In this document: one piece after another, positions 15,921 through 22,914 of the stretch
How the letters are laid out: each line of letters starts with the position of its first letter
Position numbering within the stretch: the stretch's first letter is position 1
From: Candidatus Saccharimonadota bacterium
GTDB lineage: Bacteria; Patescibacteriota; Saccharimonadia; Saccharimonadales; SLHW01
Reading direction: 5' to 3'
DNA length: 29,426 nt
Assembly: GCA_007132685.1 (NCBI GenBank)
Contig: SLOC01000045.1
Coordinates: forward strand, 1 to 29,426
Notes under the pieces: model-generated
Database searches by the model: none
Told to the model about the DNA's origin: nothing
The model's input: the letters and a program-made list of their open reading frames with translations, nothing else
Translations under genes and position numbers: made by a program

Positions 15921-15968
15921 TAAGCGGACTAGTAGAATGCTCACAATGATGAAGCTTATACGTTGCAT
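15879..15968 (-). CDS. Candidate leader peptide (29 aa), leftward transcript
   Basis: ATG at 15968 lies 12 bases after the -10 at 15981-15986, so it starts only about six bases into the predicted mRNA. The peptide is M-Q-R followed by a stretch rich in Ile, Val and Leu (residues 4-18), two adjacent cysteines (19-20, TGT TGC) and a polar tail ending at TAA 15879-15881. No Shine-Dalgarno is seen. Codons 17-20 cover the 10-bp repeat strand and codons 22-26 cover the 12-bp repeat strand, so a translating ribosome would open both stems and let the terminator form. A random ORF of this length is not rare, so I keep confidence modest. Confidence 0.35.
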   Translation of the reverse strand: MQRISFIIVSILLVRLGLCCHVVEAKTQT

Positions 15969-15980
15969 AACTAATACCCG

Positions 15981-16008
15981 AATATAGCACACCAAGCAAA
16001 TTTGACAA
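15981..16008 (-). promoter_or_regulatory. Leftward promoter, extended -10 (TTGTCA-N16-TGCTATATT)
   Basis: Minus-strand TTGTCA (16003-16008), 16 bases, then TATATT (15981-15986) preceded by TGC. Transcription should start near 15975, giving a 183-base leader to the 68-aa gene. The -35 lies on top of the -35 of the opposite promoter within TTGACaaGTCAA. Confidence 0.65.
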
Positions 16009-16030
16009 GTCAATTAATGCCAGGTATATT
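16002..16030 (+). promoter_or_regulatory. Rightward promoter TTGACA-N17-TATATT
   Basis: Plus-strand TTGACA (16002-16007), 17 bases, TATATT (16025-16030). Near-consensus and strong. Start predicted at about 16037. It shares its -35 bases with the divergent leftward promoter, so the two are likely to compete. Confidence 0.8.
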
Positions 16031-16040
16031 TATTCACGGT

Positions 16041-16121
16041 ATGAAAAATTTGCATCTAGCAATCCGAAACATTTGCATCAAGCCAGCTATGCTAGGCTTC
16101 GTGTATGTGTATTCGAATTAG
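16041..16121 (+). CDS. Candidate leader peptide (26 aa), rightward transcript
   Basis: ATG 16041 is ten bases after the -10, giving a leader of about four bases, like other near-leaderless starts here. The peptide starts M-K-N-L-H-L-A-I-R-N, has one Cys and ends G-F-V-Y-V-Y-S-N before TAG (16119-16121). The stop touches the first base of the repeat strand GCTGGAGC (16121-16128), and codons 21-23 cover GTGTATGT (16101-16108). A ribosome at the stop would block the antiterminator pairing and favour the terminator; one stalled at the Val-Tyr-Val-Tyr codons would free it. No Shine-Dalgarno. It may instead be chance, or a small toxic peptide. Confidence 0.35.
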   Translation: MKNLHLAIRNICIKPAMLGFVYVYSN

Positions 16122-16165
16122 CTGGAGCCGATTGTACATACACCTCAAGTAGCCATATAAGCCTC

Positions 16166-16198
16166 AAGCTCCAGCAAACAACAGCCGGAGCTTTTTTT
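16166..16198 (+). terminator. Intrinsic terminator of the rightward RNA
   Basis: AAGCTCC-a-GC (16166-16175) pairs with GC-c-GGAGCTT (16184-16193), nine pairs with one A-C mismatch, loop of eight, ending in seven T (16192-16198). Confidence 0.85.
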
Positions 16199-16212
16199 AG
16201 GCAGGCAGTCGC

Positions 16213-16241
16213 TTGACATTTACGCTAACATAAATTATAAT
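16213..16241 (+). promoter_or_regulatory. Consensus promoter TTGACA-N17-TATAAT
   Basis: Exact TTGACA (16213-16218), 17 bases, exact TATAAT (16236-16241). It drives the 206-aa gene from about 16248, independently of the upstream terminated RNA. Confidence 0.85.
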
Positions 16242-16266
16242 ATATAATGAAAAGAGTGTACCCGAA

Positions 16267-16887
16267 ATGAGCGCATCTACCGTAGAGACTTCTGGAGAGC
16301 AGGATCCGTCTAGTATACGCACCAATCCTGAAGTAAAAGTACCTGTTGTTATTCTTGATTCCTCGGATACATCTGATTTACCGATGAATATTGACGGTGT
16401 AGTCCAAGCTGAGACACTCGTTGAACCTCTTACTTACAATGACAGGCTTGCTCGACGGCTAGAATTATTCAAAGAGGATCCTCATATTGTCGCCGAACAG
16501 TTTGGTAAACGCTTAGCTGAAGAGTTTGAAGGCTATTTGTCTGGTGATACTCACAGTTTTAGGGCGTATTTTGTATTATGCCCAGAAATACACGGTGACA
16601 AAACCGATTCTGCAGAAATTCACGCTTTGTCTCACGACTACTTCTTATCAGATCTAGGATTAAACCGAGAAGACATCACATCGGTAGCCACAGACGATGA
16701 GGGTATTGCAAATATTCAATTCGATGGTCGTAAAGATGCGGTATTAAGTGCACAGTTTCTTTATATGCCAGATGCAAGTGAGCCGTTTGCTGTCAACTAC
16801 CGAGCTGAACGTACTGCACTACAGCGCGGTGTAATGATGGCCCGTACAGCGCTTAGTTCACTTATGAGCAGCGAGAATAATCGCTAA
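16267..16887 (+). CDS. Hypothetical acidic protein (206 aa)
   Basis: Not recognised. No signal peptide or membrane segment. The first 50 residues are Ser/Thr/Glu/Asp-rich and probably disordered. A folded region from about 55 contains 'YNDRLARRLELFKEDPHIVA', 'LAEEFEGYLSGDTHSFRAYF', 'SDLGLNREDITSV' and 'ALQRGVMMARTALSSLM'. It is isolated on the plus strand, behind a consensus promoter and the divergent attenuator region, and ends 10 bases before the convergent tmk-thyX stop. No strong Shine-Dalgarno (only AAAAGAG upstream). Expression is probably high from the promoter quality. Function unknown. Confidence 0.7.
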   Translation: MSASTVETSGEQDPSSIRTNPEVKVPVVILDSSDTSDLPMNIDGVVQAETLVEPLTYNDRLARRLELFKEDPHIVAEQFGKRLAEEFEGYLSGDTHSFRAYFVLCPEIHGDKTDSAEIHALSHDYFLSDLGLNREDITSVATDDEGIANIQFDGRKDAVLSAQFLYMPDASEPFAVNYRAERTALQRGVMMARTALSSLMSSENNR

Positions 16888-16897
16888 AGCACCATTC

Positions 16898-19255
16898 TTA
16901 AACAAGTTTATTCAGTTTGTATTGGCTGGCTCGTTCAGCAGCGAGCCGAGTAAGCTCTGGGTCTTCGTCTTGATTGACAAACTTCATCGCCTCTGCAGTG
17001 ATTGGGTGAACTTCGGCGAGTTTTTGGTGCATAGCGTTTACAAGCTTGCGGTAGCCAGGGTGTCCGTGTGGTGTCGTGCGTAACTCATGAAAATGGAAAG
17101 CTTGCCGTGCATTGTAGGTAATCGTCCAGCGCATCTTATGCCCAAGTAATGTTGCGTACTGTGCTTCATACTGGTAGCCAGATTCTTGTAGTCTACCGTA
17201 TAGTTCGAGTGCTACATCAAAACAAGCCTCAAATTGATCTTCTAGTCCGGCTTCTTCTACAATCTTTGGTATGTCGTAGCCATATCGGGGTGTAAGCGCT
17301 TGCCAGGTGAGATTGTCGACCATACGATGTCGTTGCAAGTCTCGGAATATTCCGTAGTCACAGACGATATCCCAAGTATAGTGTGGCAATTCAAACGCTC
17401 GGCCAGGCTTGTGTCGACGGTTAAGGCGTTCGCCAATGTAGGCTTTGAAGATATCAATCTTACTATCGATACCCATCTTGGCAACCTGCGCCTCGATATC
17501 TTGTAGCGGGAGGCCACTGTGTTCGTAGAGAATATACGGTACAATATCGAGCTCGTTCCTCGGCCAGACAGTAAGCAAAGTAACATCTTCTTGGTCTCCG
17601 ATACCGTACGTCTCTTTTAGAGTTTCTTTCGTTAATTCTTTAACCGCCTTGGCAGTATTGGCCATGTAGGCTGTTGTAGCTCCACCACGCTCTGGCTTAT
17701 CAGCTCGCTCCAAAAATGTCGGAATAATCTTACGAGCCTCCTCGAGCAATGCAGTGCCCGTATCTCGAGCTTCCTCACTCTCACTAGCGCGTAACCGCAT
17801 AATCATATGTTCAAGTGCTTGGCCGCTGGCGAAGATGCCAACAGTGGATTTGGTGGCGACTGGTAGAACCGGACGAATAGCATCACATGCTTGCGCACGA
17901 GTAGCAGCTTTCCATGCTCCGTCCTGTTCGGCTTTCGGCACGGTAGATTCTTTGCGTACGTAGTCAGTGATTTGGTGCACAAGCTCAGAGTATCGCTCGA
18001 ATAGCTCATCCATAGTTGACTCATAGATGTTTTTCGTGGCTTTATCCAAATTTTTCGGTGTGAAATATTTGTAGCGACCTTCCTCATCTTTTTTATCAAA
18101 GTAAATGTAGCGAGTTGATTGCTCTAGGTATGCGGCCAAACGACCCCACTCCAACTGCTTAGTCAATAGGTTGCTGGCATTTTCAACAACCAGATGAGCG
18201 CCGACGAGCTGCTGTACGGAGTCATCGCCGTACGCTGATATTACTCTCTGTAAGAGCTTTTCGTCTTTGCCGTGAGTCTTGGCAAACTCATCCAGTATAG
18301 TAACCCTCATGTCATCACCACGACGACTAAGTCGTGCCATGCCAGCAGCAATCGTCATAGAGCTTAGAAAGTCTTTAAAACCATACACATCACCATCTAG
18401 GTTCGTTACTGCTTTTTGGAGAAATGATTTGCCTTCTGCTGTAATCTGCCAACCAGCTTCTGTCTTTTGTATATATGTTTCTTCAGAAGTGCTTGTTGAT
18501 TTATCCGGCATAGTATTCTCCTCGTTAGATTTTGCATTCTTATCGGTGACGATTGGAAGATGTGGTCGTACTGACTCCCAAATAAGTTTGGACACTTCCG
18601 GTATTTCAAGCACCTCTCCGCTCCTCATGCAGTCAATACGAGTGAAATCTCGAGGAAATAGCTGACATAGCTCATCATAGACTTCGACCGCCTTTTTTAA
18701 GTGTGACAAATCAGCCTCGTGAATGTCTCGTTTTTTGTCGGTGTATTCACGGGCGGACTTCTTATCGACAAGTTTTTGAGCGGTTGTTGGGTCTACGTGC
18801 AGTACGAAATGCTTAGTTGGTCTTGGTATCCCCAGTAGCTCGAACTCAAGATTATCAAGCCATATATAAAACCCTCGGCGCTCATCTCGATGGTCAAGTT
18901 TTGTACCTTGATGTGCCATATTCGAGCTTGTGTAGCGATTGGATAAGACAATTTTGCCGGAGTCGAGCGCTTTTCGGATTTTAGATGCAGCGTGGTAGCG
19001 ATCAAGCGCGAAAAATAATGAGCTAATATAAGGCCCTACCTCATCAGCTGTCCCATAATTTCCATTAAGATACTCGCTGACGAAAAAACTTGACGGCTGA
19101 CTGTATTGTGGAAAGTCGAACACTTCAACATCATAGCCATTTTGCTGGAGTCGTTCTGCTAATAATTTAAATTGGGTTCCTTTCCCTGAACCATCAGACC
19201 CCTCAATGACAAAAAAAGCTCCACTTGATTGTTGCGCGGTTTTTGACATCTCCAC
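16898..19255 (-). CDS. Thymidylate kinase fused to a duplicated ThyX-like thymidylate synthase
   Basis: 785 residues. Residues 1-235 are a thymidylate kinase: P-loop G19-S-D-G-S-G-K-G-T27, 'DFPQYSQPSS' (47-56), 'DRYHAASK' (85-92), 'LSNRYTSSNMAHQG'. A Lys/Asn/Glu/Ser linker (236-262) follows, then two ThyX-like repeats. The first (about 290-530) keeps E378-Q-S-T-R-Y383 and 'RPVLP'. The second (about 560-770) keeps R642-H-R644 and 'LTPRYGY' (654-660) and 'NARQAFHFHELRTTPHGHPGY'. ThyX makes dTMP from dUMP with FAD and methylene-folate, and Tmk makes dTDP, so the fusion joins consecutive steps. GTG start with AGGA six bases upstream, overlapping the dcd stop by one base. Confidence 0.85.
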   Translation of the reverse strand: MEMSKTAQQSSGAFFVIEGSDGSGKGTQFKLLAERLQQNGYDVEVFDFPQYSQPSSFFVSEYLNGNYGTADEVGPYISSLFFALDRYHAASKIRKALDSGKIVLSNRYTSSNMAHQGTKLDHRDERRGFYIWLDNLEFELLGIPRPTKHFVLHVDPTTAQKLVDKKSAREYTDKKRDIHEADLSHLKKAVEVYDELCQLFPRDFTRIDCMRSGEVLEIPEVSKLIWESVRPHLPIVTDKNAKSNEENTMPDKSTSTSEETYIQKTEAGWQITAEGKSFLQKAVTNLDGDVYGFKDFLSSMTIAAGMARLSRRGDDMRVTILDEFAKTHGKDEKLLQRVISAYGDDSVQQLVGAHLVVENASNLLTKQLEWGRLAAYLEQSTRYIYFDKKDEEGRYKYFTPKNLDKATKNIYESTMDELFERYSELVHQITDYVRKESTVPKAEQDGAWKAATRAQACDAIRPVLPVATKSTVGIFASGQALEHMIMRLRASESEEARDTGTALLEEARKIIPTFLERADKPERGGATTAYMANTAKAVKELTKETLKETYGIGDQEDVTLLTVWPRNELDIVPYILYEHSGLPLQDIEAQVAKMGIDSKIDIFKAYIGERLNRRHKPGRAFELPHYTWDIVCDYGIFRDLQRHRMVDNLTWQALTPRYGYDIPKIVEEAGLEDQFEACFDVALELYGRLQESGYQYEAQYATLLGHKMRWTITYNARQAFHFHELRTTPHGHPGYRKLVNAMHQKLAEVHPITAEAMKFVNQDEDPELTRLAAERASQYKLNKLV

Positions 19256-19968
19256 TACATGTCCTTTGCATTCAGGGGCTTACGACGGTGGTCTTTATAA
19301 GCTCGAGGCAGCATTTGTTCCGGTTTCCACTTCTTGACAATCTGTTTGATGTCATCGCTAGTTGAAGATTGGTATTTTCCGCTGATACTCGGGTATTCTC
19401 CATCGACTGGACCGGTATGGTAAAACACTAGTTGTGCGATTCTTTCCCCTACGGGCAAGACGACACTTTCGTGTTGATTCATATTATAAATTTCCATCGT
19501 CCATCGGTTAATATACCCCGGGTCTCCCCATCCAGCGTCTAGACAAACTGCGATCCCGTTTCGTCCCCAGGTACTGCGTGCTTGCATTGTACTGGTGCCG
19601 GGCGCTTTGATGCCGATAAACTCGTGTGTGTGTGCCAATATACGTTCGCCGGGTCGAAGAATTATAATTGGGTGCTCAGGTGGAATTCCATCAAATAATT
19701 TACGTCCATTTTCTTCAGCCCATATTTCGTGAATCTCTGCATGGTGAGGGCCGTCAAAATAACGAGCAACATCAGTTTCGCAGAACGGGTTATAAAACCC
19801 AACGTTGCTCTTTCGCTCCGTACGATAAAACCAGTAACCGAGGGTTACATCGATACTACTGCCGGCGATATGCTCATCGATATATGGATGAAACACGATG
19901 TGCCCACGCTTAATCGCGTCGCGTATTTGTCGATTACTGTAGACTCCAGCCTCTAGCGGATCTGTCAC
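19255..19968 (-). CDS. dcd: dCTP deaminase-like protein
   Basis: 237 residues, longer than the usual 190. It has the dUTPase/Dcd fold marks: 'GSSIDVTLG' (36-44), 'RPGERILAHTHEFI' (105-118), 'ARSTWGR' (130-136), 'DAGWGDPGY' (144-152) and E159 in 'WTMEIYN', the position of the catalytic Glu. The enzyme converts dCTP to dUTP, or to dUMP in bifunctional types, feeding thymidylate synthesis. An insert at about 55-100 ('SNVGFYNPFCETDVARYFDG') accounts for the extra length. GTG start with AAGGGGA upstream and its own promoter at 20001-20030. Directly coupled to tmk-thyX. Confidence 0.88.
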   Translation of the reverse strand: MTDPLEAGVYSNRQIRDAIKRGHIVFHPYIDEHIAGSSIDVTLGYWFYRTERKSNVGFYNPFCETDVARYFDGPHHAEIHEIWAEENGRKLFDGIPPEHPIIILRPGERILAHTHEFIGIKAPGTSTMQARSTWGRNGIAVCLDAGWGDPGYINRWTMEIYNMNQHESVVLPVGERIAQLVFYHTGPVDGEYPSISGKYQSSTSDDIKQIVKKWKPEQMLPRAYKDHRRKPLNAKDM

Positions 19969-20000
19969 GATTGTTTGTTCCCCTTCGTATGTCTGTATTT

Positions 20001-20030
20001 AGTGTACTTGGGGCAGATAACGGTTTGCAA
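20001..20030 (-). promoter_or_regulatory. Promoter TTGCAA-N18-TACACT for dcd-tmk/thyX
   Basis: Minus-strand TTGCAA (20025-20030) and TACACT (20001-20006), 18 bases apart, about 33 bases before the dcd start, leaving room for the AAGGGGA ribosome binding site. A GCAAGC/GCTTGC hairpin (20028-20046) overlaps the -35 and may mark the end of the upstream gene. Confidence 0.55.
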
Positions 20031-20050
20031 GCATAAGCACGCTTGCATTA

Positions 20051-20818
20051 TTACTTTGGCGCTTGCGAGGTTTGATATAGGACATCGAGCTGGTTGTTTT
20101 CAATGTCGGTAAGGATTTGTTTGGCACAACGCTTAACATCATCAACTGTACCGTTGCTCATGACGGTTGCGTCAACTTTAATGTTGTCACGTTCACGTTC
20201 GGTAGGGTCTAGCATGTCATATTGTAAATGTCCTGGGCGGTACACTTTAATCACTTTTCCTCCGGCTTCACGTATAGCCTGAGCGTCGCTTGGATACCGC
20301 AGCCCGCCAACAATACATACCTTGCAGCCAGTCGTAGCTGCGTCATGTACCATCCGAACTATTTCTCTAAACCAAATTTGCGAATCGACTTTTTTTGCTA
20401 AATAGCCGCCAAGCCACTGTAAAAAAGGTCGATAGGTCTCTTTGTTTTCTTTGGTGATTGCTTGTTTAGCAAGCCCTGGGTCTCTACGTAAGTTTTCAAC
20501 ATGCAAGATAAGCTTTTGGTACTCGATAGGATGCTGTTGCATCACCGTTGGCTCCAGCTTAATCTGCTCATAGGTACACTCGGTATGTACTGTATCTTTA
20601 AGTATCGAAGGCAGGCCGTGTAACCAACTATTTAGAGAATCAATGTTGTGTGCGTCAGGGATTTGCCTCAGTGTTGCGTGCAATCCATTAGCCACTCGAG
20701 CAATTACCAAGCTAGACTCCAGGTGAATCGTATGCGGCTCGAGTTCCATTATTGCATCAGCAAATGTTGTCTTGCCATGACCAATTGGACCAGTCATGCC
20801 CAGTAATAACATAAGCAT
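20051..20818 (-). CDS. P-loop kinase resembling phage-type deoxynucleoside monophosphate kinase
   Basis: 255 residues. P-loop G10-P-I-G-H-G-K-T-T18 opens the protein. 'FLQWLGGYLAKKVDSQIWF' and 'CIVGGLRYPSDAQAIREAGG' followed by 'VIKVYRPG' resemble the phage T4 gp1-type dNMP kinase pattern (R-x-P-x-E/D-A near the C-terminal third). It would phosphorylate dNMPs, which fits its place beside dcd and tmk-thyX; this assignment is inference. Start choice: ATG 20818 touches a TACAAT at 20819-20824, so Met3 (20812), six bases after that element, is a likely leaderless start. It lies 38 bases behind rplA. Confidence 0.65.
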   Translation of the reverse strand: MLMLLLGMTGPIGHGKTTFADAIMELEPHTIHLESSLVIARVANGLHATLRQIPDAHNIDSLNSWLHGLPSILKDTVHTECTYEQIKLEPTVMQQHPIEYQKLILHVENLRRDPGLAKQAITKENKETYRPFLQWLGGYLAKKVDSQIWFREIVRMVHDAATTGCKVCIVGGLRYPSDAQAIREAGGKVIKVYRPGHLQYDMLDPTERERDNIKVDATVMSNGTVDDVKRCAKQILTDIENNQLDVLYQTSQAPK

Positions 20819-20824
20819 ATTGTA
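20819..20824 (-). promoter_or_regulatory. -10 element (TACAAT) next to kinase start
   Basis: Minus-strand TACAAT six bases before the second in-frame ATG (20812), consistent with a leaderless transcript. No clear -35. Confidence 0.35.
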
Positions 20825-20856
20825 ACAAGACGGAGTAAGAATCTCTAGTGAAAAGC

Positions 20857-21849
20857 TTAAGCAAGTTCAGATGACATCAATTGTATGCTTGGCCCCATGC
20901 TGGTAGTGAGATACAGGCTCTTTACGTAAGCGCCTTTGATGCTTGACGGTTTATTCAATTTAATGCTTTTAAATGCTTCGTTTAGATTCTGTTGCAACTT
21001 CTGTTTGCCGAAGCTTACTTTGCCTACGGCAAGGTGAATTATTCCTGCTTCGTCGACGCGGTATTCTGTCTTACCAGCTTTTGCTTCTTCAATTGCCTTC
21101 ACGGGTTCTTTTGTAACGGTTCCGCTCTTTGGATTAGGCATCAGACCTTTAGGTCCAAGTACTTTTGCATATTTACCAAGCTTGGGCATCATGTCTGGGG
21201 TAGCGATCAGTACATCAAAATCTAGTTCGTTTTTGGCAAGCTTATCTAAGAACCCTTCACTATCAGCGATATCCGCACCGGCTTTTTTGGCTTCTTTGGC
21301 TGTCGCTTCGTCTGCAAACACCGCAACACGGAGCGTTTTACCAGTACCCGCTGGGAGTACTACTGAATCACGTATGTTTTGGTCAGCCTGCTTTGGATCT
21401 ACGTTTAGTCGGGCGTGTAGCTCGACCGTTGCATCAAACTTGACGGTTGACGTAGATAGGACGAGATCGACTGCTTCGGTCAGCGTGTATTGTTTTGTCC
21501 GGTCGATCTTATCGGCTGAATTGCGGTAAGACTTAGAACGTCGCTCGAGACGTGTACGGGTTGGGTTCTGCGGCTGCTTAGGCTTGTTATCGGCCTCATC
21601 AGCTTGTTCTACCTTGCGGGCCTCTTTTTCATCAAGCTCTGCTTGCTCACGGAGGGCTTTGGCGCTGCGTTTACCAGCTTTTGCAATCTTCGTCTCTTCG
21701 GTTTGATCTTTCGGCTTCTCGTCCGCGGTTTGTTCGCTCGCGGCTGCGTTTTTAATCGCTTCTGATATTTCAGCGACTGTATTTTTTTCGGATACGTTAG
21801 CGCCGAGCGCTTTTGCTTCTACTAATAAGTCGGCTTTTTTCTTCGCCAT
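20857..21849 (-). CDS. rplA: Ribosomal protein L1 with long N-terminal extension
   Basis: 330 residues against about 230 usually. The L1 body begins near residue 105 ('RRSKSYRNSADKID', 'YTLTEAVDLV') and has 'RVAVFADEATAKEAKKAGAD' and the signature 'KLGKYAKVLGPKGLMPNPKSGTVT', split around residue 240. Residues 1-35 ('KADLLVEAKALGANVSEKNT' onward) look like a HeH/SAP-type helix-extension-helix motif, and 36-105 are a Lys/Glu-rich linker. L1 binds 23S rRNA at the E-site stalk and, in other bacteria, its own mRNA. The extension may add nucleic-acid binding. Last ribosomal gene of secE-nusG-rplK-rplA. Confidence 0.95.
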   Translation of the reverse strand: MAKKKADLLVEAKALGANVSEKNTVAEISEAIKNAAASEQTADEKPKDQTEETKIAKAGKRSAKALREQAELDEKEARKVEQADEADNKPKQPQNPTRTRLERRSKSYRNSADKIDRTKQYTLTEAVDLVLSTSTVKFDATVELHARLNVDPKQADQNIRDSVVLPAGTGKTLRVAVFADEATAKEAKKAGADIADSEGFLDKLAKNELDFDVLIATPDMMPKLGKYAKVLGPKGLMPNPKSGTVTKEPVKAIEEAKAGKTEYRVDEAGIIHLAVGKVSFGKQKLQQNLNEAFKSIKLNKPSSIKGAYVKSLYLTTSMGPSIQLMSSELA

Positions 21850-21905
21850 AATTTACTCCTTTGTGGTGCATACGACTTTCGTCTCCCACAGAATTTAACG
21901 TTTAC

Positions 21906-22334
21906 TTATTGTTCTACTTCTACACCCATCGATCGTGCGGTGCCAGCTACCATTTTTTTAACTGAGTCAATATTGTCGGCGTTCATATCTACCGCTTTTT
22001 TCTCAGCAATCTCTTGAAGTTTTGCTTGAGAAAGCTTTTTCTTTAGCTTCTCTTTGTTTGGCACGCCTGAGCCTTTGCTTTCGCCGATAGCTTCTAATAT
22101 GAGAAGATCAGTCGGCTTTCCGATAATGCGCCATGACATAGAGCGATCGTCATAGATTGCTATATGCACGGTCATCTCTTCACCCATGCGATCTTTGGTC
22201 TCTTCGTTAAAAGGGGTAACGAAGTCCATCATGTTGACTCCATACTGTCCAAGAGTTGAGCCAACTGGTGGCGCTGCGCTCGCTTGACCACCACGTAGTT
22301 TCATCTTCAAATTTGCTGTAACTTTTTTTGCCAT
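21906..22334 (-). CDS. rplK: Ribosomal protein L11
   Basis: 142 residues, normal length. 'LKMKLRGGQASAAPPVGSTL' with 'GQYGVNMMDF' is the N-terminal domain, and 'MNADNIDSVKKMVAGTARSM' the rRNA-binding C-terminal domain. The usual KTPPA-type hinge reads 'GKPTDLLIL', a local divergence in the factor/thiopeptide region. It contributes to the GTPase centre. AGGAG-type ribosome binding site upstream; follows nusG by 37 bases and precedes rplA. Confidence 0.97.
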   Translation of the reverse strand: MAKKVTANLKMKLRGGQASAAPPVGSTLGQYGVNMMDFVTPFNEETKDRMGEEMTVHIAIYDDRSMSWRIIGKPTDLLILEAIGESKGSGVPNKEKLKKKLSQAKLQEIAEKKAVDMNADNIDSVKKMVAGTARSMGVEVEQ

Positions 22335-22371
22335 AATTAAATTTCTCCTCTAGGAGTGCGTAACTGCGCCA

Positions 22372-22914
22372 CTATACCTTCTTAACCTGTAATGAGTCAA
22401 GCTCTACTGGTGTTTCTCGACCAAACATATTTACAAGTACCTTTAGCTTACCCTTGGTTTCATCAACTTCGTTGATAGTGCCGTCAGTATCTTTAAACGG
22501 TCCATCGACAATGTTGACGACCTCGCCTACCTTAAAGTTCATTTTGTACTTTGGTTCTTCGCGGCCCATTCGCTTGAGAATCTTTTCGACTTCCTCTTCT
22601 GTCAGCGGTGTTGGATCAGTTCCAGATCCGACAAATCCGGTTACGTTAGGAGTATTACGAACGATGTTCCATGACTCTTCGCTCATTTTCATCTCGACGA
22701 TAACGTAGCCCTGAAAAATCTTTTTCTCAACGACTTTTCGTTTACCGTTTTTGACTTCGATCATCTTTTCCTTTGGTACGAGTGCTTGTAGTATCTTGTC
22801 TTTCATATCCAGACTTTCGGCTCGTTGCCGGATACTCTCGGCTACCTTTTCTTCATACCCACTGTAAGTGTGAATGGCATACCATAGTTTTTGTGAATCA
22901 TAACGCTTGCTCAT
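22372..22914 (-). CDS. nusG: Transcription elongation/antitermination factor NusG
   Basis: 180 residues. The NGN domain starts 'QKLWYAIHTYSGYEEKVAES' and includes 'FQGYVIVEM' and 'VRNTPNVTGFVG'. The KOW domain is 'FKVGEVVNIVDGPFKDTDGT'. NusG binds RNA polymerase and links it to ribosomes or Rho. It overlaps secE by ATGA, so translation is probably coupled, in the near-universal secE-nusG-rplK-rplA order. Confidence 0.97.
   Translation of the reverse strand: MSKRYDSQKLWYAIHTYSGYEEKVAESIRQRAESLDMKDKILQALVPKEKMIEVKNGKRKVVEKKIFQGYVIVEMKMSEESWNIVRNTPNVTGFVGSGTDPTPLTEEEVEKILKRMGREEPKYKMNFKVGEVVNIVDGPFKDTDGTINEVDETKGKLKVLVNMFGRETPVELDSLQVKKV

Larger units (their letters stand above)
16037..16198 (+). 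ncRNA. Predicted ~160-nt RNA with pseudoknot and terminator
   Basis: A near-consensus promoter and a strong terminator frame about 160 bases. Structure visible by eye: a hairpin AAGCCAGC/GCTaGGCTT (16079-16099); GTGTATGT (16101-16108) with ACATACAC (16136-16143); and GCTGGAGC (16121-16128), in the loop of that stem, with GCTCCAGC (16168-16175). The last two interlock as a pseudoknot. GCTCCAGC is also the 5' arm of the terminator. I find no match to tmRNA, SRP RNA, RNase P or 6S RNA. It could be a stand-alone small RNA or the attenuated leader of the gene at 16267. Confidence 0.65.

Noticed and set aside
16111..16130. T-loop-like TTCGAAT followed by an acceptor-like GCTGGAGCC, suggesting a tmRNA end
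   Set aside because: No complementary 5' acceptor strand, no CCA end and no tag ORF; the segment is better explained by the pseudoknot.
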